Source: Pseudomonas laurylsulfativorans
GTDB lineage: Bacteria > Pseudomonadota > Gammaproteobacteria > Pseudomonadales > Pseudomonadaceae
Assembly: GCF_002906155.1 (NCBI RefSeq)
Contig: NZ_MUJK01000011.1
Location: 62,001 to 126,000, forward strand
Length of the DNA stretch: 64,000 nt
Direction: 5' to 3'
Shown: positions 17,301 through 25,160 of the stretch, one piece after another
Numbering within the stretch: the stretch's first letter is position 1
Layout of the letters: the number at the start of each line of letters is the position of its first letter
Notes under the pieces: generated by a model
Seen by the model: only the letters and a program-made list of their open reading frames with translations
Databases searched by the model: none
Told to the model about the DNA's origin: nothing
Translations under genes and position numbers: made by a program

Positions 17301-19643
17301 GAGTATTCATTCGCCGGAGCACTGACCGACAGTCTCGGCCCCGTCGACGCGAAGACCCGCAAAGTGCTGATCCTGGGTGAGGACGGCCAATACGAGGCGC
17401 GGGACGACAATGATCGGCATTTGCACGGTGCGGACAATTTATACGCGGCGGTGCTGCATGCCTTGCCTGACGCGCAGCGAACAGCCCTGGGTTTTGAGAT
17501 CTACGAGGCGCTGCGTCTTGAGCAAGCGATAAAAGCTCGCCCGCTGGATCGTGACGTATTTGAGCCGATGCTGCGGGACAATCCGAACATCAAACCGGCA
17601 TACGACCCGGCCAGTATGCGCCTGCGTGGCGGCATGCCGGGTTACGCGCAGCAAGTGCCGCACGGGATGAATCTGCGGCGGCGGGTCCGTGGGCTGTATC
17701 CGGGATACACGTCGCAGGAGGTCGAAAACCTGCTGACGAAGCTCAACCAGAGTGGCGGCACGGTGTATGAGCGACTGGCTGCGCTGGAAGCCGAGTTCAA
17801 CCAGTTCAACTACGCCATGCATCGCTGGATGAACTCACCGACGCAGTCCTTTCGTTTCAGTCCGGCGGGGGTGGCCGAGTGGCATGCACGCAACCGCCTC
17901 TACAAAGCGCTCCGACAATGCTGGCAGCGCACCGGGCCGGAGGGCATCGAGGCTACCGGGGTCGTGCGGCCACAGGCCTTGAGTCTGGACAACATTCCCA
18001 AGCTGGGTCGACTGCTGGAAACCCTGCCGAAGTTGGAGGCCAATTTTGACCATGTCACCAGGCTGAGCCTGCGCGGTGGCCAGTTGCGTGCCGGGCACCT
18101 GCCGTTCCTCGACGCGTTCCATCAGGTGCGCTACCTCAACCTGCAAGACAATCTGCTTACAGCTATTCCGCCGGTGTTGAAGGACATGCGCCATCTCACC
18201 GACCTGTTCCTCAACGACAACCGCATTGAACTGGATGTACTGGCGGTGGATCGCCTGAAAAATCTGACGCGCCTGAGGTCGTTGGCGCTGGGCGGCAACC
18301 CGCTGAAGCGCCTTCCCGATGTCAGCCGGATGCCACATTTGCAGGTGCTGGTGCTGGGCGGCGCCGGTCTGGACAGTTGGCCTGTCGGGTTGTTTTCCCA
18401 ATCTCGGCCACGCAGTATTTTCATTGACCTGAGCCGTAATCCGATCAGCCGGATACCGCAAGTCGCACCCGGATCGTTTCGCGCCGAGTTACTGGCACGC
18501 ACGGTGATCAGCCGGGAACCGCGCTGGATATCGTCGGAAAATCTCGACATCCTGAAGTCTTATATCGAGTCGGTCGGTATGGACCCGGAGCGTCCTTATC
18601 CACCCCTCGGTGTGCTCGACAGTTCGGAATGGGCGGCGGGCATGACCGAGCGGCAATGGCAGGAAAAACAGGAAGTCTGGAACGCCGTCGAAGATGAATT
18701 CGATTCGGTGCCGTTTTTCAACGAAGTCCGCAAACTCACCCAATCCGCCGACTTCAAGGCTGGCGATACCTATCAGACGGAACTGACGGCCAAGGTCTGG
18801 CGCATGCTTGAGGCCATGGCCAGCGACACTGAACTGCGCATCAAGTTGTTCAATGAAGCCGCAACCCCCACCGAATGCGTGGATGGCGGTACGCAACTGT
18901 TCAATGCCATGGGCGTGCAGGTGATGGTTCACGAAGCCTACGCCCTCGTGCGCGCGGACCTGATCGAAACGCAATTGCTTGAGCTGGCCCTGGGTAAATC
19001 CAGGCTCGATGAACTCGGCGCCATCGCCCGTCAGCGGGTGTCCGAGCGCTTGGCGAAAGGAGAACAGTTCCGTCGCACGGGTGCCGATGGCGAAGTGACC
19101 GGCACTGTCGATGAAGTGGAAGTGCACCTGGCCTACATGACCGATCTGGCGGAGCGCCTGGATTTGCCGTGGCAGGCTAGGGGCATGCAGTTCCGCGGCA
19201 TCGCCGAGGTCAGCAAAGAGATGATCGAGGCAGCGTTCCAGCGGATCAAGGCGTTGGAGGAGGGCGATCTGCTGATCGATCGGGTCTTCGAGCAACCGCT
19301 CTGGAAAACCTGGCTGGAGTCGACTTATCGCGAGGAGTTGAATGGCTTGAAACGCCGGATCGATGCCACCACCGATTTGCAGGATGCGTTGCAGCGCAGG
19401 GCCGAAGGTACGCGGCTTACCGCCGGGGAAAAGGCTGCGTTGGAAGCGGAAATCAAGGCGCTGTGCAGCGAGTCGGGAAAAAGCGAAAGTGATTTCGCGG
19501 ATGGCCAGATCATGACGGACGAGGTGTATTTTCAAGCTTTGAATGACATCGACCGGCAAATCACGGATCAACTGAAAACGCTGACCCGAGAAGCGATGGT
19601 TCGGGCCGACCTGGACCGACTGCGGATTTCATCCACTCAATAA
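14373..19643 (+). CDS. Large toxin/effector with LRRs and NEL-type E3 ubiquitin-ligase domain
   Basis: A 1756-residue protein. The N-terminal and central parts (about 1-1200) resemble the 'dermonecrotic toxin'/DUF6543 proteins of pseudomonads and include a hydrophobic segment (about 498-535, IGWDVFNFAAMLVPGLGEAMLGI) of the type used for membrane insertion. About six leucine-rich repeats follow (about 1222-1366). The C-terminus (about 1390-1756) is a NEL ubiquitin-ligase domain with the catalytic CxD motif TECVDGG (Cys1502). NEL enzymes such as IpaH, SspH2 and SlrP ubiquitinate eukaryotic host proteins. Here the NEL is attached to a much larger protein, and no type III secretion genes are nearby. 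The start is a GTG at 14373 with AAGGTG upstream. A terminator follows. Confidence 0.85.
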   Translation: MSQLHGSHSQQTIETAGGEHKGVHYHRVFDAIPGTIKNAPLARLKSLETLNPAIPEWYSGARAIDHQYLKQLIDERWRLQGVLDKTLGNLQNDIQAFAEPLVSERLQATFNSVERVSELTVQLEVPSTIIFGIDTGASRVRQSTLVEAALHNFEEAETVEGAFRNSSGIYRNDSRGSLSLEPAITLPAFAAMCRSLDIGGQYQRHIKSVLLPDTPQAQRTLQQDSVVSDKAAFHVAALVARLKGDISDHAYGKLGQVREGQANITLYEQPLHCHRLSLMGFRLTGIVLFSAVIEPAQVKNQIDGLTPALLRFWIDWSRRIPVLPGQEYDRFKLLQAFFANGPQGLSDELLRREDTYQQSRLTGPLIAYVPDDPDHPVKEYPSLTAFMKALLGQLRRTDYQSFFSRFVAHKDKGLFFARVKERLTTYTWHEREPLDMGPWWRETAVENPDAEPVTNQIADDLWTTLFLERRDKAIADARLIAVPTDDEDANARFKRLTGYLSIGWDVFNFAAMLVPGLGEAMLGIMVAQMLADVAEGIEDWNKGDKEEASAYFNGVLINFAQLALMGAGHVLPGARVAPVKVSSFVEGLKPVEVGGKTRLWNPDLGPYEQPIALPEAAQAGDQGLYRHQDQDLLRLDGKCYGVKQDPDTGEHRLQHPTRADAYQPLMEHNGAGTWKTELDQPLEWDRRVVLKRLGAAVEGVSDETLEQILTASGVHENTLRRLHVEHETPPALLADTLKRFKAHADAEVAAQQILAKRIGDDWADYSLRLMTELRGWPDDKAIEVFQGPGQTGASIKEGYADAAATHTLQLSWSELRAGELPERVVGFLDEKALRELLGEQYSGDGPKRAQALREQWAAQARQRKSQLFDRLYKRRTRSDDPLVNMLKGSGAEISTSQAQALLSEAHPSDVQHLNEKKRVPLRLAEQAREAAEQLRVTRAYEGLYLEGQHNRDTARLELHSLAALPGWPADLRLEIREYSFAGALTDSLGPVDAKTRKVLILGEDGQYEARDDNDRHLHGADNLYAAVLHALPDAQRTALGFEIYEALRLEQAIKARPLDRDVFEPMLRDNPNIKPAYDPASMRLRGGMPGYAQQVPHGMNLRRRVRGLYPGYTSQEVENLLTKLNQSGGTVYERLAALEAEFNQFNYAMHRWMNSPTQSFRFSPAGVAEWHARNRLYKALRQCWQRTGPEGIEATGVVRPQALSLDNIPKLGRLLETLPKLEANFDHVTRLSLRGGQLRAGHLPFLDAFHQVRYLNLQDNLLTAIPPVLKDMRHLTDLFLNDNRIELDVLAVDRLKNLTRLRSLALGGNPLKRLPDVSRMPHLQVLVLGGAGLDSWPVGLFSQSRPRSIFIDLSRNPISRIPQVAPGSFRAELLARTVISREPRWISSENLDILKSYIESVGMDPERPYPPLGVLDSSEWAAGMTERQWQEKQEVWNAVEDEFDSVPFFNEVRKLTQSADFKAGDTYQTELTAKVWRMLEAMASDTELRIKLFNEAATPTECVDGGTQLFNAMGVQVMVHEAYALVRADLIETQLLELALGKSRLDELGAIARQRVSERLAKGEQFRRTGADGEVTGTVDEVEVHLAYMTDLAERLDLPWQARGMQFRGIAEVSKEMIEAAFQRIKALEEGDLLIDRVFEQPLWKTWLESTYREELNGLKRRIDATTDLQDALQRRAEGTRLTAGEKAALEAEIKALCSESGKSESDFADGQIMTDEVYFQALNDIDRQITDQLKTLTREAMVRADLDRLRISSTQ

Positions 19644-19655
19644 CCACAAGCAAGG

Positions 19656-19690
19656 CAAAGGCCTCGACACACTGCGTGCGAGGCCTTTGT
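19656..19690. terminator. Bidirectional terminator between NEL gene and ureC
   Basis: AAAGGCCTCG (19657-19666) and CGAGGCCTTT (19679-19688) form a perfect 10-bp stem with a 12-nt loop. It can serve both the NEL gene (plus) and the convergent ureC (minus). Confidence 0.8.
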
Positions 19691-19709
19691 GTATGGCGCA
19701 ACAACCGCT

Positions 19710-21410
19710 TCAGAACAAGAAGTAACGCTGGGCCATCGGCAAGGTTTGCGCGGGCTCACACCACAGCAACACACCGTCGGCCTTGACCTGATAGGTCTGC
19801 GGATCGACGTCGATGTTCGGCAGATAGTCGTTGTGGATCAGGTCGGTTTTCTGCACGTCACGGCAGCCTTTTGCCACGGCAATTTTCTTCTTCAAACCCA
19901 GCGCCTCCGGCAAGCCTGCATCCTGCGCCGCCTGACTGATGAAGGTCATGCTGGTGGCGTGCAGCGAGCCGCCGAAGCTGGCGAACATGGGGCGGTAGTG
20001 CACCGGTTGTGGTGTCGGGATCGAGGCGTTGGCGTCGCCCATCAGGCTGGCCGCAATGGCACCGCCCTTGAGAATCAGCGTCGGTTTCACGCCGAAAAAC
20101 GCCGGGCGCCAGAGCACCAGATCCGCCCATTTGCCCACTTCCACTGACCCCACTTCATGGCTGATGCCGTGGGTAATCGCCGGGTTGATGGTGTACTTGG
20201 CGATGTAGCGTTTGGCGCGGAAGTTGTCGTTGCCGGTGCCATCGCCGGGCAGCGGCCCTCGCTGTTTTTTCATCTTGTCGGCGGTCTGCCAGGTGCGCGT
20301 GATGACTTCGCCGACGCGGCCCATGGCCTGGCTGTCGGAGCTGATCATCGAGAACGCGCCGAGGTCGTGGAGGATGTCTTCGGCGGCAATCGTCTCGCGA
20401 CGGATGCGGCTCTCGGCGAAGGCCACGTCTTCGGCAATGCTCGGGTCGAGGTGGTGGCAGACCATCAGCATGTCGAGGTGTTCGTCGATCGTGTTGCGGG
20501 TGAACGGCCGCGTGGGGTTGGTCGAACTCGGCAGCACGTTGGCGAAACCGCAGGCCTTGATGATGTCCGGCGCGTGACCGCCACCGGCCCCTTCGGTGTG
20601 ATAGGTGTGAATGGTGCGGCCCTTGAAGGCGGCGAGGGTGGTCTCGACGAAACCGGATTCGTTGAGGGTGTCGGTGTGGATCGCCACTTGCACATCGTAC
20701 TGGTCGGCCACGCTCAGGCAGTTGTCGATGCTCGCCGGGGTGGTGCCCCAGTCTTCGTGGAGCTTGAGGCCGATGGCGCCGGCCTTGACCTGCTCGATCA
20801 GCGGTTCCGGCAGGCTGGCGTTACCTTTGCCGGTCAGGCCGATGTTCATCGGGAACGCGTCGGCGGCCTGAAGCATGCGCGCCAGGTGCCACGGCCCGGA
20901 GGTACAGGTCGTGGCATTGGTGCCGGTGGCCGGCCCGGTGCCGCCACCGATCATGGTGGTGACGCCGCTCATCAATGCCTCTTCGATCTGCTGCGGGCAG
21001 ATGAAGTGGATGTGCGTGTCGATGCCGCCAGCGGTGAGGATCATGCCTTCGCCGGCGATGACTTCAGTGCTGGCGCCGATGGCGATGGTGACGTTGGGCT
21101 GGATGTCCGGGTTGCCGGCCTTGCCAATGGCGGCGATGCGCCCGTCCTTGAGACCGACGTCGGCCTTGACGATGCCCCAGTGATCGATGATCAGCGCGTT
21201 GGTGATCAGGGTGTCGACCACCTCGGCGGCCAACAACTGGCTCTGACCCTGGCCGTCACGGATGACTTTACCGCCACCGAACTTCACTTCTTCGCCGTAG
21301 GTGGTGAAGTCTTGTTCCACTTCGATCCACAACTCGGTATCGGCCAGGCGCACCTTGTCACCGACGGTGGGGCCGAACATGTCGGCGTAGGCTTGACGGG
21401 AAATCTTCAT
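19710..21410 (-). CDS. ureC: Urease subunit alpha
   Basis: A 566-residue catalytic urease subunit that hydrolyses urea to ammonia and carbamate at a di-nickel site in the cytoplasm. Ni ligands are visible in GGIDTHIHFI, and Lys216 in GLKLHEDWGT is the expected carbamylated bridging lysine. The active-site flap is MVCHHLDPSIAED. Length and start (MKISRQAYADMFGPTVGDK) are standard. It is the last gene of the ure operon, separated from ureB by a REP pair. Maturation needs UreD (present) and UreE, UreF and UreG (not in this window). Confidence 0.97.
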   Translation of the reverse strand: MKISRQAYADMFGPTVGDKVRLADTELWIEVEQDFTTYGEEVKFGGGKVIRDGQGQSQLLAAEVVDTLITNALIIDHWGIVKADVGLKDGRIAAIGKAGNPDIQPNVTIAIGASTEVIAGEGMILTAGGIDTHIHFICPQQIEEALMSGVTTMIGGGTGPATGTNATTCTSGPWHLARMLQAADAFPMNIGLTGKGNASLPEPLIEQVKAGAIGLKLHEDWGTTPASIDNCLSVADQYDVQVAIHTDTLNESGFVETTLAAFKGRTIHTYHTEGAGGGHAPDIIKACGFANVLPSSTNPTRPFTRNTIDEHLDMLMVCHHLDPSIAEDVAFAESRIRRETIAAEDILHDLGAFSMISSDSQAMGRVGEVITRTWQTADKMKKQRGPLPGDGTGNDNFRAKRYIAKYTINPAITHGISHEVGSVEVGKWADLVLWRPAFFGVKPTLILKGGAIAASLMGDANASIPTPQPVHYRPMFASFGGSLHATSMTFISQAAQDAGLPEALGLKKKIAVAKGCRDVQKTDLIHNDYLPNIDVDPQTYQVKADGVLLWCEPAQTLPMAQRYFLF

Positions 21411-21460
21411 TCGTTCGCCTTGGAATTCAATTGAATTTGAAACCGCTCGCATCGCTCGCT

Positions 21461-21551
21461 ATCGCTGGCAAGCCAGCTCCTACAAGGAATCGCATTCCGG
21501 GCAACAATGGGGTGGAGTGCAATCCCCCGTGGGAGCTGGCTTGCCAGCGAT
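21461..21551. repeat. REP inverted pair between ureB and ureC
   Basis: ATCGCTGGCAAGCCAGCTCCTACA and a slightly diverged inverted copy lie in the 166-bp ureB-ureC gap, inside an operon. The position could influence mRNA stability or the relative expression of ureC. Confidence 0.85.
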
Positions 21552-21576
21552 GGGGCCAATGCAAACGACGCATTAC

Positions 21577-21882
21577 TCAGAGCTCACCCATGATCCTGCC
21601 GGCAAAGCCAAACACCCGACGATGCCCCGCCAGATCCACCAACTCCACCTCGCGGCTCTGCCCCGGTTCGAAGCGCACGGCGGTGCCTGCGGGGATGTTC
21701 AAACGCATGCCGCGACTGGCGGCGCGGTCGAACGTCAGGGCGTCGTTGGTTTCGAAAAAGTGATAGTGCGAGCCGACCTGGATCGGCCGGTCGCCACTGT
21801 TGGCCACCTTCAGGCTGAGGGTGCGCCGGCCGACGTTGAGCTCGATTTCGCCAGGTTCGATCTGGTACTCACCTGGAATCAT
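21577..21882 (-). CDS. ureB: Urease subunit beta
   Basis: A 101-residue beta subunit of the heterotrimeric bacterial urease. It is recognised by MIPGEYQIEPGEIELN and IQVGSHYHFFETNDAL, hallmarks of the family. Its ATG overlaps the stop of the upstream GNAT gene by one base (TGATG), so the two are probably translationally coupled. Confidence 0.96.
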   Translation of the reverse strand: MIPGEYQIEPGEIELNVGRRTLSLKVANSGDRPIQVGSHYHFFETNDALTFDRAASRGMRLNIPAGTAVRFEPGQSREVELVDLAGHRRVFGFAGRIMGEL

Positions 21883-22415
21883 CAGTGGGCTCCTTGGAGA
21901 ATCTTGTAGTACAGGGCGGTCGGCTTGTAGCGGCCGGTCGGGTCGCAGGCGTAGTCGGGGATTTCACCGGCGCGGGTGTAGCCCAGTGATTGGTAGAAGT
22001 TCTCGGCAGGCGAGCCGGCCTCGGTGTCGAGGTAAAGCATGCCGCGCTTGTGCTGCAGGGCGGCCGCCTCCAGAGCGCTCATCAGTTGCTGGCCCAGACC
22101 ACGACGCCGCGAATGTTCGCGCACCAGCAATTTCTGCACTTCGGCGCGGTTCAGGCCGTTGGCTTTCTGGCACAGACCCAGTTGCACGCTGGCCTGCACC
22201 TGCTCGTCCTTGACCACCACCCACAGCAATACATTGCCCTTGTTGAGGTTGTCCTGGACCTCATCGAAATAGGCGTGGGCCTGGGTCGCATCAAGGTCAG
22301 CCATGAAGCCGACACTGGCGCCATAACCGACGGCATCGAGCAGCAGGTCGATCAGACCCTGGCGATAATGCGCAAAGCTTTCAACGTTGACGCGGCGCAG
22401 TTGAGCGGCGTTCAT
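21882..22415 (-). CDS. GNAT-family N-acetyltransferase within the urease operon (first of two)
   Basis: A 177-residue GNAT acetyltransferase with the acetyl-CoA binding motif A (VREHSRRRGLGQQLMSALEAAA, residues about 98-119) and motif B (LYLDTEAGSPAENFYQSLGYTRAGEIPDY). It lies 6 bp downstream of another GNAT gene and overlaps ureB by one base, so it belongs to the urease operon. It is not closely similar to its neighbour, so the pair is not a recent duplication. The acceptor substrate is unknown. Confidence 0.85.
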   Translation of the reverse strand: MNAAQLRRVNVESFAHYRQGLIDLLLDAVGYGASVGFMADLDATQAHAYFDEVQDNLNKGNVLLWVVVKDEQVQASVQLGLCQKANGLNRAEVQKLLVREHSRRRGLGQQLMSALEAAALQHKRGMLYLDTEAGSPAENFYQSLGYTRAGEIPDYACDPTGRYKPTALYYKILQGAH

Positions 22416-22421
22416 CGGGCA

Positions 22422-22955
22422 TTACTCCTGGTTGATACCCGGTGGCTGCGCGCCGGGGTCGAGGGTCAATTGCATGAAAGTCAGGTCCAGCCAGCGGCCG
22501 AACTTGGTGCCGACCTGCGGCATTTGCCCGGTGGTGATAAAGCCGATGCGCTCATGCAAGCAAATGGAGGCGGTGTTACCGCTTTCGATGGCCGCTACCA
22601 TCACGTGCTTGCCGCAGCCTTTGGCGCGTTCGATCAGCGCTTCCATCAGTTGCGGGCCGAGACCGTTGCCACGCTGGTCGCTGCGCACATAGACCGAGTG
22701 CTCGACGGTGTGGCGGAAACCGTCGAAAGGTCGCCAGTCGCCGAACGAGGCGTAGCCGAGCACCGTGTTGTCGCCATCGACGATCACCAGAATCGGATAA
22801 GCCTGGGACTGCCGGGCGCTGAACCAGGCCTGGCGGTTGCCGAGATCGACCGCCTGTTCATTCCAGATCGCCGTGGTGTTGAGCACCGCGTCGTTGTAGA
22901 TGTCACGGATGGCCGGCAGGTCGGCATGCACGGCATCGCGGATGGGGTAAGTCAT
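22422..22955 (-). CDS. GNAT N-acetyltransferase, phosphinothricin acetyltransferase (Pat/Bar)-like
   Basis: A 177-residue GNAT protein of the Pat/Bar/YncA subgroup: IRDAVHADLPAIRDIYNDAVLNTTAIWNE at the N-terminus, SVYVRSDQRGNGLGPQLM for CoA binding, and ESGNTASICLHERIGF toward the C-terminus. Family members acetylate phosphinothricin, methionine sulfoximine/sulfone or related amino acids. An equivalent gene sits between ureA and ureB in P. aeruginosa (PA4866), so its place in the urease operon is conserved. It starts 9 bp after ureA. Confidence 0.88.
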   Translation of the reverse strand: MTYPIRDAVHADLPAIRDIYNDAVLNTTAIWNEQAVDLGNRQAWFSARQSQAYPILVIVDGDNTVLGYASFGDWRPFDGFRHTVEHSVYVRSDQRGNGLGPQLMEALIERAKGCGKHVMVAAIESGNTASICLHERIGFITTGQMPQVGTKFGRWLDLTFMQLTLDPGAQPPGINQE

Positions 22956-22964
22956 TGCGTGGCC

Positions 22965-23267
<303 letters not shown>

Positions 23268-23298
23268 TGTGGCAATCCATATTCGGCAGTTAAAAGGT

Positions 23299-23317
23299 GT
23301 GGGATCTGCTCCCACAG
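23299..23317. repeat. Short REP-like palindrome in the ureD-ureA gap
   Basis: TGTGGGA-TCTGC-TCCCACA: a 7-bp perfect stem, a remnant of the REP type found elsewhere in the window, inside the 59-bp ureD-ureA gap. Confidence 0.6.
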
Positions 23318-23326
23318 AAAAGCGAT

Positions 23327-24166
23327 TCAGGTGTTCCATATTCTGGGTGGAACCGCTTCGCGACCAAGCAATACCGGGCGCAGTATCTTCCATAAATCGA
23401 TAAGCCACCCCCGCGCCAACAGCGCTTCACTGGCCAGGCACCGTGCAACCAGCAAGCCCGGCAGCTGGGTCAGATCCCCGCGTACGTCGTTGGGCAGCGA
23501 GCGGCAGGTTTCCAGCCGTTCGCTATCAATCTCACCCGTCACCAGCAACGTCGCAAACACCGGTTGCCCATCGAGCCCGATGGGCGAATCAAGCAAGCCG
23601 TCCGCCCCGACAATGCGCTGGCGTTCATGCCAGAGCAACTGGCCGTCGCGGCGGATGTCCAGCTGTGCCTGGAAGTGCCCAAGATCGAAGCGTTCGCCGC
23701 TGGCCGGACGGCCCAAGGCCACGACGTCCCAGTAGAACAGCCGTGCATCGCCCTCAAGGTCGATGCAGGTACTGAGTTGCGCCTGGGCAGCGCTGAAAAT
23801 GATCGTTTCCTGGGGCAGCCATTCCAGAGTCGCACCGGCCGCCACTTTCAGCTTCAGCTGCTGATAGGCCGGGCCGGCGGCGCGATACCACTTGGCCGCG
23901 CCGGGGCTGGTGATTTGCGCCCAGGCGTTACCCTCGACGCTGGCCGAGATGTCCAGCCGATCGCCGCCGGCAATCCCGCCGGGCGGGTGGACAATGATGT
24001 GCTGGCAGACCTCTGGCCCCTCTGCATACAGGTGCTTTTGCACCCGCAACGGACCTTTGTGACGGCGCTGGACCGGGCGAGTGGTGTTGTCGAATCGGGC
24101 GTAGCCCAGTTCCAGTTCGGCGTGCCAACTGGGGGTGAACAAGGCGCCGGAAGCGGGAAGGGTCAT
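23327..24166 (-). CDS. ureD: Urease accessory protein UreD
   Basis: A 279-residue UreD/UreH scaffold for nickel insertion into urease, working with UreF and UreG. Recognised by AELELGYARFDNTTRPVQRRHKGPL, the conserved IIVHPPGGIAGGDRL (residues about 57-71) and ITSPGAAKWYR. It is the first gene of the ure operon and has a sigma-54 promoter about 35-50 bp upstream. Confidence 0.95.
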   Translation of the reverse strand: MTLPASGALFTPSWHAELELGYARFDNTTRPVQRRHKGPLRVQKHLYAEGPEVCQHIIVHPPGGIAGGDRLDISASVEGNAWAQITSPGAAKWYRAAGPAYQQLKLKVAAGATLEWLPQETIIFSAAQAQLSTCIDLEGDARLFYWDVVALGRPASGERFDLGHFQAQLDIRRDGQLLWHERQRIVGADGLLDSPIGLDGQPVFATLLVTGEIDSERLETCRSLPNDVRGDLTQLPGLLVARCLASEALLARGWLIDLWKILRPVLLGREAVPPRIWNT

Positions 24167-24199
24167 AGTCAGTGCTTATCGTGAGCTCGTCAGGATGGT

Positions 24200-24215
24200 T
24201 GCAAAGGCTGTGCCG
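24200..24215 (-). promoter_or_regulatory. Sigma-54 promoter for ureD
   Basis: Minus strand CGGCACAGCCTTTGCA against the consensus TGGCACGNNNNTTGCW; GG and GC are separated by exactly 10 bp. Transcription would begin about 12 bp beyond the GC, leaving a leader of roughly 25 nt to the ureD ATG at 24166. This supports NtrC-dependent nitrogen control of urease. Confidence 0.75.
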
Positions 24216-24256
24216 CCAGGCATTGCGGGTGGGAGGCGGTTGTTGAGCGCTGCGAT

Positions 24257-24303
24257 GCACCAACAGGAGGCATCCTGAGAAATATCGTGCAACAAGTTGG
24301 TGC
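24257..24303. promoter_or_regulatory. Inverted GCACCAAC/GTTGGTGC half-sites upstream of the ureD sigma-54 promoter
   Basis: GCACCAAC (24257-24264) and GTTGGTGC (24296-24303) are perfect inverted 8-mers 31 bp apart, about 65-115 bp upstream of the predicted ureD start of transcription. GCACC/GGTGC are NtrC half-site sequences; the wide spacing is not a canonical NtrC dyad, so this is a weak call. Confidence 0.35.
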
Positions 24304-24324
24304 CGAGACCTGCCGGGTCTCGGC
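24302..24324 (-). terminator. Hairpin after urtE
   Basis: GCCGAGACC-TGCCG-GGTCTCGGC is a 9-bp perfect GC-rich stem immediately after the urtE stop. It lacks a T-tract on the minus strand, so it may be a weak terminator or a 3'-end stabiliser. Confidence 0.45.
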
Positions 24325-24330
24325 AGGATC

Positions 24331-25029
24331 TCAGATTGTGACCAACCCGCGCACACCCTCGGCCTCCATGTTCTCTCCGCGCCCCTGCTGCACGATCTCG
24401 CCCCGGGACATCACCAGGTATTGATCGGCCAGTTCGGCGGCGAAATCGTAGAACTGCTCCACCAGTAAAATCGCCATATCGCCCCGGGCCGCGAGTTTTT
24501 TGATCACGGCACCGATCTCCTTGATCACCGACGGCTGGATGCCTTCGGTAGGCTCGTCGAGGATCAACAGGCGAGGGCGACTGGCCAGGGCTCGGCCAAT
24601 CGCCAGTTGCTGTTGCTGGCCACCGGACAGATCGCCACCGCGCCGCTGTTTCATTTGCAGCAGCACCGGAAACAGCTCGTAGATAAACGCCGGGACTTCC
24701 TTGGCTTCGCTGCCCGGGAAGCGTGACAGCCCCATCAGCAGGTTTTCTTCCACGGTCAGGCGGCCGAAGATCTCCCGGCCCTGCGGCACGTAGGCGATGC
24801 CGGCATGCACGCGCTGGTGCGGCTTGAATGTGGTGATCGGCTTGCCTTCCCAGTTCACCGCGCCTTCCCTGGCCGGCAACAGGCCCATCAAGCATTTGAG
24901 CAGGGTGGTCTTGCCCACGCCGTTGCGGCCAAGCAGGCAGGTGACTTCGCCAACCTTCACGTCAAACGTCAGGCCGCGCAGGATGTGGCTACCGCCGTAG
25001 TACTGGTGCAGTTTGTCGACTTGCAGCAT
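24331..25029 (-). CDS. urtE: Urea ABC transporter ATP-binding subunit UrtE
   Basis: A 232-residue LivF-type ATPase of the urea importer: Walker A GRNGVGKTT, signature LSGGQQQQLAIGRAL, Walker B RLLILDEPTEGIQPS. The ATG at 25029 has AGGAG 9 bp upstream; the in-frame TTG two codons earlier is too close to that site. It is the last urt gene, separated from urtD by a REP pair. Confidence 0.95.
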   Translation of the reverse strand: MLQVDKLHQYYGGSHILRGLTFDVKVGEVTCLLGRNGVGKTTLLKCLMGLLPAREGAVNWEGKPITTFKPHQRVHAGIAYVPQGREIFGRLTVEENLLMGLSRFPGSEAKEVPAFIYELFPVLLQMKQRRGGDLSGGQQQQLAIGRALASRPRLLILDEPTEGIQPSVIKEIGAVIKKLAARGDMAILLVEQFYDFAAELADQYLVMSRGEIVQQGRGENMEAEGVRGLVTI

Positions 25030-25052
25030 GTTCAAATTCTCCTCAAATCCCT

Positions 25053-25151
25053 TGTAGGAGCGAGCTTGCTCGCGATGAGCCAGAGAGCGACGCGTACATT
25101 CAGACAGCCTGCGTCATCGTTAATGTCCATCGCGAGCAAGCTCGCTCCAAC
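25053..25151. repeat. REP inverted pair between urtD and urtE
   Basis: TGTAGGAGCGAGCTTGCTCGCGAT and a near-perfect inverted copy, 51 bp apart, within the urt operon. Confidence 0.85.
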
Positions 25152-25160
25152 AAAGAGCAA

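Noticed and set aside
20157..21434. Long plus-strand open frame (425 codons) opposite ureC
   Set aside because: Antisense shadow of a high-GC gene. The ureC product is unambiguous and the antisense translation has no recognisable domain.
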